The notes beneath the pieces were generated by a model, which saw nothing but the letters and a program-made list of their open reading frames with translations, did no database searches and was not told where the DNA came from. Below are positions 1-7,045 of a stretch of 10,221 bases of DNA, in pieces. Position 1 is the first letter of the stretch, and the number at the start of each line of letters is the position of its first letter. The stretch spans positions 1 to 10,221 of the forward strand of contig WJJU01000843.1 in assembly GCA_014729595.1 (NCBI GenBank), written 5' to 3'. The position numbers were made by a program, and so were the translations under genes. Source of the stretch: Chitinivibrionales bacterium. GTDB taxonomy: Bacteria; Fibrobacterota; Chitinivibrionia; Chitinivibrionales; WJMI01.

Positions 1-2317
1 GCTCGAAAGGGGTACTCTTCCCGTTGACAAGCTCAACAAAGGCGGGATGCTCTATGCGAATAGTCGCGGTTGAATTATCGGGCATTGTTCCCGAGCCTAC
101 ACTCAGATCGGAATCCCTAATGCTGATAAACCAATCTTCTTGACGCGTATCATCGTATCGGATCTCGTACTGAATGCCGATATCGACGTTTTTTGCCTTC
201 TCGGGAATGAATTTTTCTTTGATGGAGGTAAAGAAAGCCGAAGGTTCAGTGATCAAAAGCCTTTGTGCATGGCTTGCCACAAAAGTTCGTTTTTTGAGTA
301 CCTCAAGCAATAAGTCGCCGCCTCCCGTTACTATTCTATCCAGTTCTTCACCGGAAATACGGCATTCATAATCATAATGGCAAGTGCCTTCCGGCGAAAC
401 TAAAAAGATTTCTTTGCATCGCTCGGCGTTAGTCCAAACAATCACCAGCTTGAAATTATCGTTGGTAGTAATCGCAAGGGTGGTTTCTTCATCGGCGGAT
501 ATCGAAGTCATTTTTCGGCGCATTTCGTCATCAACCTTTATCCATGCGGAAAATGTTTGTCTGAACACCGGTACAATCAGTTGCATCGATATTGCCCACC
601 GAAGGACTTTTTGGCAAGCGGAGAACCAAATAATAAAGGGTACCACCTTATCTCGCCCGCGGTCACCAAACCCAATTTCCCCCGATATTGCGATACTTAC
701 AATATCCAACGGACACCAGATTAAAAGGTCCATAAAGGTTTTGCCGTTCGTAGTGCACTCGAGATCAGCTGGAGATTCGTTGAATTCAATGGATTCCAAT
801 CTTCCATTGCAAATACTCCAGAGCATCCGCATTCCATCAAAATTGATGGCAACCCTCTGTGTTACGAGGCATTCGCCGCATTCCATAAAGTCATTAAGCA
901 CAAGCTTCAGGCCATTAAGGACATTCAGCCACTCCGTTCTGTTCCTCGGTCTTGCTTGGTCGGGCATTCTAATACTATGACTCATGAATCCGGCAGGCAT
1001 AAACGACCCTATGCCTACCTTGCTAGGATCTATAACATTACCAAGGATTCTTCTGATGAATTCAGGTCGTAAGAAAAACTTACGACGCGCGTTATCGGTC
1101 CATTCCGTTGTTTTTTCAGGAATTGACTTGAGAATACGATTCATGCCGTTGAATTTATCATAATCAAGAGTAACAATCTGATTTTCGTTCAAAGATCTCT
1201 CAAACAGGGCCGATCCGGGAATCGGTGTAGCAATAGTAAGATTCGCGGTTTCTACACCTAAAGATATCAGGTATTCAATCGTTTCGTCGATCATTTCTTG
1301 CGTTTCGTCCGGATAGCCGAATACTATGGATGTCCACACGGCAATGCCGTAATCATGGCATCGATTGATCAGCTCACGTATTGCCGAGCGATCATAATCC
1401 GCTTTTTTATTCATCATAGTTAGCCGTTCTTGGTAAATGGATTCAACGCCTAATAAAACGGCCTTAAAACCTGCATCCGCCAGCAGAGGCATCATATCGA
1501 GGTGCCGCAACATATTATCTACTCTGCCTTGCAAGAATATGCTAACCGGCATCTGCTCCGCTTTCAATGCCTCTGCAATATTTCGGACATGAGTATTCAT
1601 ATCGGCGGTAAAACAATCATCTAATAGTAGATAATTACCCCCTCCGGTATCCTCAACTGTTTTTTTCAAATTTTTCATGAATTGGGCGGTTCCCATTTTT
1701 CTCAATTTTCCGCCACTAAAGAAGTTCTGTGTCTCACAAAAATCGCAATTGTATGGACATCCCCTACTCGATTCAATCCCTTTCAACAGTTGAATACCGT
1801 CATTGGGTAAGAGGTGATAAGCCGGTGGGCGAAGTGAGTCCATTGAAACCAGCTCGCTTTTACCCGTGCAGATATATTCGCTTCCCTTCTTGTATCCCAC
1901 TCCAGGCACGCTACGGTAGTCCCCTTGTTCTACGAATCTTCGCAAACTGAGCTCACCTTCACCAAGGAATACGGCATCGACACAGCCGGAATCTAAGATT
2001 TCTTGCCACGTGAATGTTGCATGATGCCCGCCCGCGATAATGGGGATGTCTCGATTGTATTGCCGTATTTTTTTCGCCAATGCAAGACTTGCCTTAGCAG
2101 CTACCGCATATTCTATTGTAATGCCGACCACATCGGGTTGGTAACAATCGATCGACTTCAAAATCTTATCCGCCCCGGGATGGGTTCCATCCTCATCATA
2201 TCCCGACACCCGAACATCCGCGATATCTTCTATCTGAGCCGCCAACGCAAGCTGCGCATACGGTATAGACGGAATTCTACTCTCGGTCGACTTTGCTTGG
2301 CATAAATATATTTTCAT
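1..2317 (-). CDS. B12-binding radical SAM enzyme with three C-terminal SCP2-like modules (partial, C-terminus off the left edge)
   Basis: An open frame of 772 codons runs without a stop to the window edge. Residues 1-140 form a Rossmann-like cobalamin-binding domain, with the IAGGHHATF strand-turn at 94-102 and FLGEGE at 117-122. It has no DxHxxG motif, which is common in class B radical SAM enzymes. Residues about 180-400 are the radical SAM barrel, with the CxxxCxxC cluster ligands at C187, C191 and C194 (GCPYNCDFC). From about residue 463 on, three consecutive stretches resemble SCP2 sterol-carrier domains: about 463-555, about 590-690 and about 693 to the end. The third is clearest (WFISIRDSDLSVGSG, then FVELVNGKSTPFE) and is cut just before the usual last helices. 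The cobalamin/radical SAM call is firm, the third SCP2 module is good, and the first two are weaker pattern matches. The family methylates or rearranges unactivated carbons; the substrate here is unknown, and a lipid-like one is inferred. ATG at 2317 lies 5 nt after GGAGG; an ATG directly before it (2320) is too close. The true 3' end is probably within about 100 nt outside the window. Confidence 0.93.
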   Translation of the reverse strand, partial: MKIYLCQAKSTESRIPSIPYAQLALAAQIEDIADVRVSGYDEDGTHPGADKILKSIDCYQPDVVGITIEYAVAAKASLALAKKIRQYNRDIPIIAGGHHATFTWQEILDSGCVDAVFLGEGELSLRRFVEQGDYRSVPGVGYKKGSEYICTGKSELVSMDSLRPPAYHLLPNDGIQLLKGIESSRGCPYNCDFCETQNFFSGGKLRKMGTAQFMKNLKKTVEDTGGGNYLLLDDCFTADMNTHVRNIAEALKAEQMPVSIFLQGRVDNMLRHLDMMPLLADAGFKAVLLGVESIYQERLTMMNKKADYDRSAIRELINRCHDYGIAVWTSIVFGYPDETQEMIDETIEYLISLGVETANLTIATPIPGSALFERSLNENQIVTLDYDKFNGMNRILKSIPEKTTEWTDNARRKFFLRPEFIRRILGNVIDPSKVGIGSFMPAGFMSHSIRMPDQARPRNRTEWLNVLNGLKLVLNDFMECGECLVTQRVAINFDGMRMLWSICNGRLESIEFNESPADLECTTNGKTFMDLLIWCPLDIVSIAISGEIGFGDRGRDKVVPFIIWFSACQKVLRWAISMQLIVPVFRQTFSAWIKVDDEMRRKMTSISADEETTLAITTNDNFKLVIVWTNAERCKEIFLVSPEGTCHYDYECRISGEELDRIVTGGGDLLLEVLKKRTFVASHAQRLLITEPSAFFTSIKEKFIPEKAKNVDIGIQYEIRYDDTRQEDWFISIRDSDLSVGSGTMPDNSTATIRIEHPAFVELVNGKSTPFE

Positions 2318-2322
2318 CATTT

Positions 2323-2329
2323 CCTCCTC
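2323..2329 (-). promoter_or_regulatory. Strong Shine-Dalgarno of the SCP2-fused radical SAM gene
   Basis: GAGGAGG on the minus strand precedes two adjacent ATG codons. Spacing from GGAGG is 5 nt to the second ATG (2317) and 2 nt to the first (2320), so the second is preferred. The protein then begins MKIYLCQ, in line with the MKILFIS start of the other radical SAM protein in this window. Confidence 0.8.
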
Positions 2330-2354
2330 ATGTAGAGCACTTTGCATCCAAGGC

Positions 2355-2368
2355 TATCGCCGGCGATA
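2355..2368. promoter_or_regulatory. 14-bp perfect palindrome upstream of the SCP2-fused radical SAM gene
   Basis: TATCGCCGGCGATA reads the same on both strands. It lies 38 nt upstream of the start codon of the downstream gene, in the roughly 200-nt gap after the MFS gene. A perfect GC-cored inverted repeat without a loop fits a dimeric regulator site better than a terminator, and no T-run follows on the minus strand. I recognise no specific regulator, and a chance palindrome is possible. The rest of the gap (2321-2519) shows no clear promoter or terminator. Confidence 0.35.
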
Positions 2369-2519
2369 AAAGTTCTTTTTCTCGGCCGTCCAAACATTTA
2401 CAGCCATAGAGCACGATTGTTAAATGATAGAGAGCCTATATTTTTCATGTTTCACGTTCTCCATACAATGCCGCCGCTCCCCCTTCGTGTACCGCCGTGA
2501 CACTCTATACTTGTAGCAG

Positions 2520-3770
2520 TTAGTCACTATCATTTCGTCTACCTATTCGCAGATAACTATACTGTAACCGATTTATAATACCAAATGCATGTAGCATTAT
2601 ACCGGAGACCAATGCCACTCGATGCCTATAGGTCACGGTGACGACCAGAAACATGACATACATTACAGAGACACCGAGTAAATAGTGCTCGAATTGTATT
2701 ATGGGCTGAATCGAAGAGAAGAAAAACACACTCAGGCTTCCTGAAATAAAAACACATACACTATTCAGGGATGCGACATAAGGGCGCACTTCATTTTCCA
2801 GACAAACGAATTTATTTACAAGAGCCAAATGAATAAGAGAACGCCCAACGCTGCGCGACATAAACAGCATGTACATAATCGGCAAGCTCAAATTTACACT
2901 GATAAAAAAGATAGAGACCGAAACTATGACCACGCCGACCCAAAGCGATTTGAACCATAGATAGCCGTCGACCAGTTTGCCCGAGAAATAGTTTCCGATT
3001 ATGCCGCCGAAGGTACCAAAGACAAGTATGCTCGCTATACGCTCCTGGCCGATAGTAAGTCGTTCGCTTAAGAAAAAGGCCATATATGAATCAATTGACG
3101 CCATAAGGAACGCGTTCAAGAATATTCCGGAAAAAATCTTTTGAATCGCAGGCTCAAACAATATAGCTACATATTTCTTGAATATGCGCGTAATCGGCAC
3201 CTTTTGCTTATTGCCGCCTGCGTCCGTCCGATCATTTTTTACGGAGAGGAGAAGAAAAACATTGAATAGAGAAATGATGGCGGGTATCAGAAAAAAAGAG
3301 CGCCACGGCAGAAAACCACTAAGGAATATGCCGCATGTGGAAGCTATTGATGTTGTAATAAAAATGATGCCGGTACGCTTGCCGCGCTTTTTCGAGATTT
3401 CTCCAATGGCCGTCAGAGCCGTTGGAATGATCATCGACGCGGGTATTCCAACCAGCGCCCTGAGAATAACCACTCGATGGATATCCGTCACAAAAAATAT
3501 GCATGCATTTAGAAAAGAGAAGGCCAATAACGCTATGATAAGGATCTTTTTTTTGGAGAAGTTAAGCGTAAAGTAGCACGAGAAAAGTGCGGCCGTCCCA
3601 TAGAATGTTTGGTAGTAGGATATTAAACCGCTAACTTCGCTGAATTGAAGGCTATGTTGTACCGACGCGACTTTCAGCAAATTCGGCATAGCGGCGACAT
3701 TGAAGAAAACCCCAAAAACAATGAATGGTAAACGCTCTATCAGTACGTCTGTATCATTTTTGGCGCCCAT
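2520..3770 (-). CDS. Major facilitator superfamily transporter
   Basis: This 416-aa protein is largely hydrophobic, with about 12 predicted membrane segments in two halves separated by a charged loop near residues 178-200 (KNDRTDAGGNKQK). Family marks are the fourth-helix pattern RALVGIP at 104-110, followed by IIPTAL and a basic cytoplasmic loop (SKKRGKRTG, 126-134), the GFLPWRSFF turn at 152-160, and a motif A-like GKLVDGY at 264-270 between the two middle helices of the second half. The equivalent first-half motif A (near 70-75, NFSKKK) is degenerate. Such proteins are inner-membrane, usually proton-coupled, exporters or importers of small molecules. The substrate cannot be read from sequence; export of the cluster product is an inference from context. 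The gene starts 41 nt after the TPR gene, without a strong Shine-Dalgarno, and probably shares its transcript. Confidence 0.9.
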   Translation of the reverse strand: MGAKNDTDVLIERLPFIVFGVFFNVAAMPNLLKVASVQHSLQFSEVSGLISYYQTFYGTAALFSCYFTLNFSKKKILIIALLAFSFLNACIFFVTDIHRVVILRALVGIPASMIIPTALTAIGEISKKRGKRTGIIFITTSIASTCGIFLSGFLPWRSFFLIPAIISLFNVFLLLSVKNDRTDAGGNKQKVPITRIFKKYVAILFEPAIQKIFSGIFLNAFLMASIDSYMAFFLSERLTIGQERIASILVFGTFGGIIGNYFSGKLVDGYLWFKSLWVGVVIVSVSIFFISVNLSLPIMYMLFMSRSVGRSLIHLALVNKFVCLENEVRPYVASLNSVCVFISGSLSVFFFSSIQPIIQFEHYLLGVSVMYVMFLVVTVTYRHRVALVSGIMLHAFGIINRLQYSYLRIGRRNDSD

Positions 3771-3811
3771 GATTTTTTTGGCTCTCTTCCGCTCCCACGT
3801 TTGGGTTTATG

Positions 3812-4588
3812 CTATTGCTGTAATTTGGTTAGCAGCTTTTCGGCTTCCGTCAATTCGAACGTATCTTCCAATAAGCTACTCTTACTCGGCTTTACCTCAA
3901 CCAATTTTTGCAAAATTCCTATTGCTTCACCTTTCCTCTTAGTGTCTTTGAGGAAGGCAGCCCAGAAATGCCTGATTATAATTTTCTCCGGATTCTTTTT
4001 AAGGGCTGTTTCAAAATATTTCTCAGAGGTCTCTTTGGACGGCCATGGCATTAGGAAGGGGATTCGTGGCGCTATATGGTTGATTCGCGCAATGTACATA
4101 TGCACCATTCCATTCAAATAGTTGGGTTCCAAGCTCAGGGCCTCTCGCATTAAATTCCTGAACTTGGTAGCCACTCCCTCCCTTGCCGCGGTAAATTTGC
4201 TCTTGGTCTTTGCCTCTTCACCCATAAGTAAGGCAGTCCAATACCGCAAAGAAGCAGTTTTGGGGTTTTGGGCCATTTGGGTTTCACCAATCTCTATTCC
4301 TTTGGTAAAACATCGCCTTTTTTGTATCTCGTCGGTATAAACGAACCTTCCTTTGTAGTAATAGCACTGAAGCAGCCCCGTGGCGGATACGGGATCATTT
4401 TCATTCGCCTCCAGGCTCCTTTTGAATAATTCCATCGCTTTATTGATGTTGGAAGAGTCGGCGACAAGTCCTATACTTCCTTCTGCCCTACGATCATAAT
4501 AACTCCATGCGGAATCAGTTATACTATTGCCCCAAGCACTATTTAGGCAAAAAAGACATATTAATAGTATGCATCGGTTCTTATTCAT
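3812..4588 (-). CDS. Periplasmic TPR-repeat protein, TRAP T-component (TatT)-like
   Basis: This 258-aa protein has an N-terminal signal sequence (MNKNRCILLICLFCLNSAWG, residues 1-20), followed by paired helices of TPR type: about 45-80 (AMELFKRSLEANENDPVSA), 95-125, 135-170 (FRNLMREALSLEPNY) and 185-230 (SEKYFETALKKNPEK, then GEAIGILQKLVEV). The spacing of an ALSLEPNY helix, a short linker with APRIPF and a final TPR hairpin resembles the T-component (TatT) proteins that bind TRAP-type periplasmic binding proteins in spirochaetes. No TRAP P, Q or M gene is visible here, so the partner is probably different. No clear lipobox is present: Cys14 sits inside the hydrophobic core. I chose ATG 4588 because AGGAAG lies 6 nt upstream and the signal peptide begins there. 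An upstream ATG at 4642 would add 18 charged residues before it. The start overlaps the stop of the preceding barrel gene by 8 nt (ATGAATAA), which implies translational coupling. Confidence 0.75.
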   Translation of the reverse strand: MNKNRCILLICLFCLNSAWGNSITDSAWSYYDRRAEGSIGLVADSSNINKAMELFKRSLEANENDPVSATGLLQCYYYKGRFVYTDEIQKRRCFTKGIEIGETQMAQNPKTASLRYWTALLMGEEAKTKSKFTAAREGVATKFRNLMREALSLEPNYLNGMVHMYIARINHIAPRIPFLMPWPSKETSEKYFETALKKNPEKIIIRHFWAAFLKDTKRKGEAIGILQKLVEVKPSKSSLLEDTFELTEAEKLLTKLQQ

Positions 4589-5651
4589 TATTGTCTTCCT
4601 TTTTCTTACTTCCGAACGGCAATTCTTGCGGAACCGGCCCAAGCCCTTGCCAGTTCATTCCTATTGCAATACCCACCGCGGGTATAGGTGCGGTGCTGTA
4701 ACGATAATCGTTGTTGTCCCAATGCGTTCGGGATTCATCGATATCTTTCGACAAACTGCAATTCAGGCTAAAGAATGTTGACAGGCACCGGCTTACCTTA
4801 ACGTTCGCCCCCAGGCCAAGTTTCACTGGATCATACCTAAATTTTTTCAGGTCTATCGATTGCGCCCATCGGTAACTGTCACGAAATTCCCAGGATATTT
4901 CAGCAAAGGGTTCGAATGTCTCGAAACCATGATAGACGAGTCCAAGCCCCCCGATTTCGGCATTATCCCGGTTTTCTTCCGTTACAACTCGACTGTTAAT
5001 ATTAAAGTTTAATGTTAGGGGCCAAGACAATCTCGATCGATCAAAATGGACGGTAAACATTGTTCGCACAAATAGGGAAAGCCGTTCGATAGAATAAAAG
5101 TTATCCCCCGGATCGACATCATCGTGATTCAAATGATTGCCTTCAGTATGATATACATGCCTTAGGAAGTACCCATGATTCTGTTTCCCGGTTGGTACGA
5201 TATATCCGAATCCGAACCCATAATCTATTACAGCATCGGGTTTCTGAAAGGGGAAGGTCATAGCGAATGTGAATTGGAGATCCCCTAATCCGTACGATCT
5301 CTCGCCCCATCCCGTTGCATCCGCATAAAAAGGCAGAGCAATCCCTACCGCCGCAAATGGCATTATGACATAGTTGATGTGCCCAACCATTGAATACATT
5401 CTTTGCACACCTGCATCGAGTTTTTCTCCGTTTTCGTTTACAACCGTTGCTCTCCCCGAGTCACTCGCAACGAAATATCCGTCGAAATCCCCTTTGAACG
5501 CAAAGCCAAAACCAAGCCTTCCCTCTTTCCGTGTATGCGCATTCATTGTGTGTAAAATTCCATCCATACCGCTATGTATGTCGTTGGGAGCCGCGATTTT
5601 TACAATACATACAAGTATTGCCAAGCTCTGAAAGTTCAGCAAGAGTCTCAT
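4581..5651 (-). CDS. Outer-membrane β-barrel protein, copy 2 (phenol-degradation MetA-like barrel type)
   Basis: This 356-aa protein has a signal peptide of about 21 residues (MRLLLNFQSLAILVCIVKIA, cleavage near KIAA-PND). The mature part alternates polar and hydrophobic residues in short strands, as in outer-membrane barrels. Landmarks are GLGDLQFTF at 121-129, IVPTGKQ at 151-157, GYFLRH at 160-165, GDNFY at 182-186 and ESRTHWDN at 306-313. The GDL/PTG pair is seen in barrels of the MetA-pathway phenol-degradation type, thought to be outer-membrane channels, often for hydrophobic compounds. The protein ends in a charged tail (FGSKKKEDNNE) rather than the usual terminal aromatic. It is clearly paralogous to the gene just upstream and has the same length. 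ATG 5651 was chosen because AAGGA lies 9 nt before it and the signal peptide begins there. The longest in-frame start (5837) would overlap the upstream gene by 77 nt and place 62 non-secretory residues in front. Confidence 0.82.
   Translation of the reverse strand: MRLLLNFQSLAILVCIVKIAAPNDIHSGMDGILHTMNAHTRKEGRLGFGFAFKGDFDGYFVASDSGRATVVNENGEKLDAGVQRMYSMVGHINYVIMPFAAVGIALPFYADATGWGERSYGLGDLQFTFAMTFPFQKPDAVIDYGFGFGYIVPTGKQNHGYFLRHVYHTEGNHLNHDDVDPGDNFYSIERLSLFVRTMFTVHFDRSRLSWPLTLNFNINSRVVTEENRDNAEIGGLGLVYHGFETFEPFAEISWEFRDSYRWAQSIDLKKFRYDPVKLGLGANVKVSRCLSTFFSLNCSLSKDIDESRTHWDNNDYRYSTAPIPAVGIAIGMNWQGLGPVPQELPFGSKKKEDNNE
4595..4600 (-). promoter_or_regulatory. Shine-Dalgarno deciding the TPR protein start
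   Basis: AGGAAG lies 6 nt before the ATG at 4588, inside the end of the preceding barrel gene. It selects this start over the in-frame ATG at 4642 and puts the signal peptide at the N-terminus. Confidence 0.7.
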
Positions 5652-5660
5652 AATTTCCAT

Positions 5661-5665
5661 TCCTT
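5661..5665 (-). promoter_or_regulatory. Shine-Dalgarno deciding the barrel 2 start
   Basis: AAGGA lies 9 nt before the ATG at 5651. Two other in-frame ATGs lie just upstream (5660 and 5669), but neither has well-spaced purines that fit as well, and both add residues before the signal peptide core. The exact choice among these three remains somewhat open. Confidence 0.5.
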
Positions 5666-5760
5666 TCATTTCCCCTTTGCTTAATGGTTTTTCCGACATT
5701 ACGATTTCGCACTTTCCGCCAATCGCGTTTTTCATTGCATTCGATCTAATGTCATTCCAT

Positions 5761-6831
5761 TTAAAAACAGGCGGCATTCCCATCGTCCTTAGCATCATTC
5801 TTTTTATTCCCACTTCCGAACATGCCGTTCCAACCAAAGGTTATCTGATATCCATACCGAGGCATCGGACCAACTGAGTATTTGTACCCACTGTTGTCGT
5901 AGGTAGTTCTGCTGTCGGTTTCATCTCGAATAAGACCTAAATCAAAAGCGAATACGGCGTAAAGGTTATTCGCGAGACTAAGTTTCAAACCCGGCGTAAG
6001 CCAAACGGGATCCTTAAATAAGTTTTTGAAATCCCATGTTTTGTTAAAGAAAAAATTCTTCCTGTTTTCCATGGACATTTCCATAAAAGGTGTCACATTT
6101 TTCCAATGGGTAAACTCGAATCCCATATACGCCACTTCCGCTAAATCACGCTTTGGATGGACTCTAACCCGGCCGTCGATATTTACATGCATTACCAGAG
6201 GGATATTGGATATTTGATTTAGAAAAACAGTAAACATTACCATTCCAGCGGGAGCGAAGTGGTCGTTTGTATAAAAATTATCTCCACCTGTTTCGGACCT
6301 CTGCAAATGTGCGCCATCTATATAATAGGAATGGCGGGGGAAATAGCCCACGCCTTCTTTTCCGGTTGGCAATATTAGCCGGACAAAATATGCGAGCTGC
6401 ACAGGAGCATCCTCCTTTTGGAACGCATTTTGCAGCTTCAGCCCTACTTCCAGGTCTCCAATCCCCGAAGCCGTTTTGCCGAATCCGGTTTTATCGTGAT
6501 AGTAGGGGACATTTATGCCGACTTCCAAAAAAGGTAAAACAGCGAGACCGGCAAATATATTTGTAGAAATGAGAAGCGGAGTTTCCGCCTCTTCTAAAGT
6601 GCTGTCCGAACTCATGACCTTGTTCAAACCTGACGGCCCCTTAAGATAGCCACGGTCCCAATCATGCTTAAGCGATGCGCCAACATTAAGCCGACCTTGC
6701 TCATACACCACTGCTGAAGCGGATCTAATGAGACCGTTCATACCGCCTTGATTGATGTTGTTGGCGTACCCCAGACCTAAGAATACCAACTGCATCGACA
6801 CCGCGTATCGAATAGCTAGTTTCCCCTTCAT
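5761..6831 (-). CDS. Outer-membrane β-barrel protein, copy 1 (phenol-degradation MetA-like barrel type)
   Basis: This 356-aa protein has a signal peptide (MKGKLAIRYAVSMQLVFLGL, likely cleavage after GYA at 21-23). The mature part is a series of amphipathic β strands with GIGDLEVGLK at 123-132, LILPTGKEG at 152-160, GYFPRHSYY at 162-170, GGDNFY at 182-187 and DSRTTYDNSGYKY at 306-318. These positions match copy 2 almost one to one, so the pair arose by duplication. The family type (GDL followed by PTG) suggests an outer-membrane pore, possibly for hydrophobic molecules; no ligand is known. The C-terminus has a charged tail (GSGNKKNDAKDDG) and ends in F, after what looks like the last barrel strand (YQITFGWNG). 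The start is well fixed by AAGGAG 6 nt upstream. A 109-nt gap separates it from copy 2. It could be the first gene of an envelope sub-operon, since a 206-nt gap precedes it. Confidence 0.82.
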   Translation of the reverse strand: MKGKLAIRYAVSMQLVFLGLGYANNINQGGMNGLIRSASAVVYEQGRLNVGASLKHDWDRGYLKGPSGLNKVMSSDSTLEEAETPLLISTNIFAGLAVLPFLEVGINVPYYHDKTGFGKTASGIGDLEVGLKLQNAFQKEDAPVQLAYFVRLILPTGKEGVGYFPRHSYYIDGAHLQRSETGGDNFYTNDHFAPAGMVMFTVFLNQISNIPLVMHVNIDGRVRVHPKRDLAEVAYMGFEFTHWKNVTPFMEMSMENRKNFFFNKTWDFKNLFKDPVWLTPGLKLSLANNLYAVFAFDLGLIRDETDSRTTYDNSGYKYSVGPMPRYGYQITFGWNGMFGSGNKKNDAKDDGNAACF

Positions 6832-6837
6832 ACGAAT

Positions 6838-6843
6838 CTCCTT
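6838..6843 (-). promoter_or_regulatory. Strong Shine-Dalgarno of barrel 1
   Basis: AAGGAG lies 6 nt before the ATG at 6831. It is one of the best ribosome binding sites in the window, which fits an abundant outer-membrane protein. Upstream, about 6846-6925 on the minus strand is AT-rich (for example TTGAAAAAATATAAC), but I cannot assign -35 and -10 boxes with proper spacing. Confidence 0.7.
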
Positions 6844-6925
6844 TCCTTTATTTCCTTACAAATCCCGGCTTTTAGTTTAGCATTCTTTAGGCTACAAGCA
6901 GTTATATTTTTTCAATATGTCGAAA

Positions 6926-7045
6926 TCATATCCACAACGAACGACAAATCGTCACGGCACTCTTTATTGATTCAGTAGTGTCGAATGCTCGGTATGTATT
7001 TAACCATGCCATTCCAATTAAAGGCGTTTTCTTCCAATCACTCAT
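6926..7045 (-). CDS. Possible 39-aa ORF overlapping the SRPBCC gene stop
   Basis: An ATG overlaps the stop of the SRPBCC gene by 8 nt (ATGAGTGA). It opens 39 codons that begin MSDWKKTPLIGMAWLNTY and end SLWI before TGA. The overlap has the same geometry as the barrel 2 / TPR junction here, which favours translational coupling. There is no clear Shine-Dalgarno and the product matches no family I recognise. It could be a real small protein, a truncated remnant of a longer gene, or a chance frame. The remaining gap to barrel 1 (6847-6925) has no other frame of note. Confidence 0.3.
   Translation of the reverse strand: MSDWKKTPLIGMAWLNTYRAFDTTESIKSAVTICRSLWI

Noticed and set aside
384..980. 198-codon open frame on the plus strand
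   Set aside because: It lies wholly antisense to the SCP2-fused radical SAM gene, whose frame is uninterrupted and has clear domains; the plus-strand translation has no recognisable fold.
2384..2519. Weak inverted repeat (GTGT...ACAC) and a 14-codon ORF (MENVKHEKYRLSII) after the MFS gene
   Set aside because: The stem is only about 4 bp with no T-run, so it is not a terminator; the ORF is too short to support.
3178..3576. 132-codon open frame on the plus strand
   Set aside because: It is antisense to the MFS gene and its basic, low-complexity translation is what a reversed membrane-protein gene usually gives.
4589..4642. Longer N-terminus for the TPR protein (ATG at 4642)
   Set aside because: The added 18 residues are basic and precede the signal peptide; AGGAAG lies 6 nt before ATG 4588.
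5652..5837. Longer N-terminus for barrel 2 (ATG at 5837)
   Set aside because: It would overlap barrel 1 by 77 nt and put 62 residues before an evident signal peptide; ATG 5651 has its own Shine-Dalgarno and gives the same length as the paralogue.
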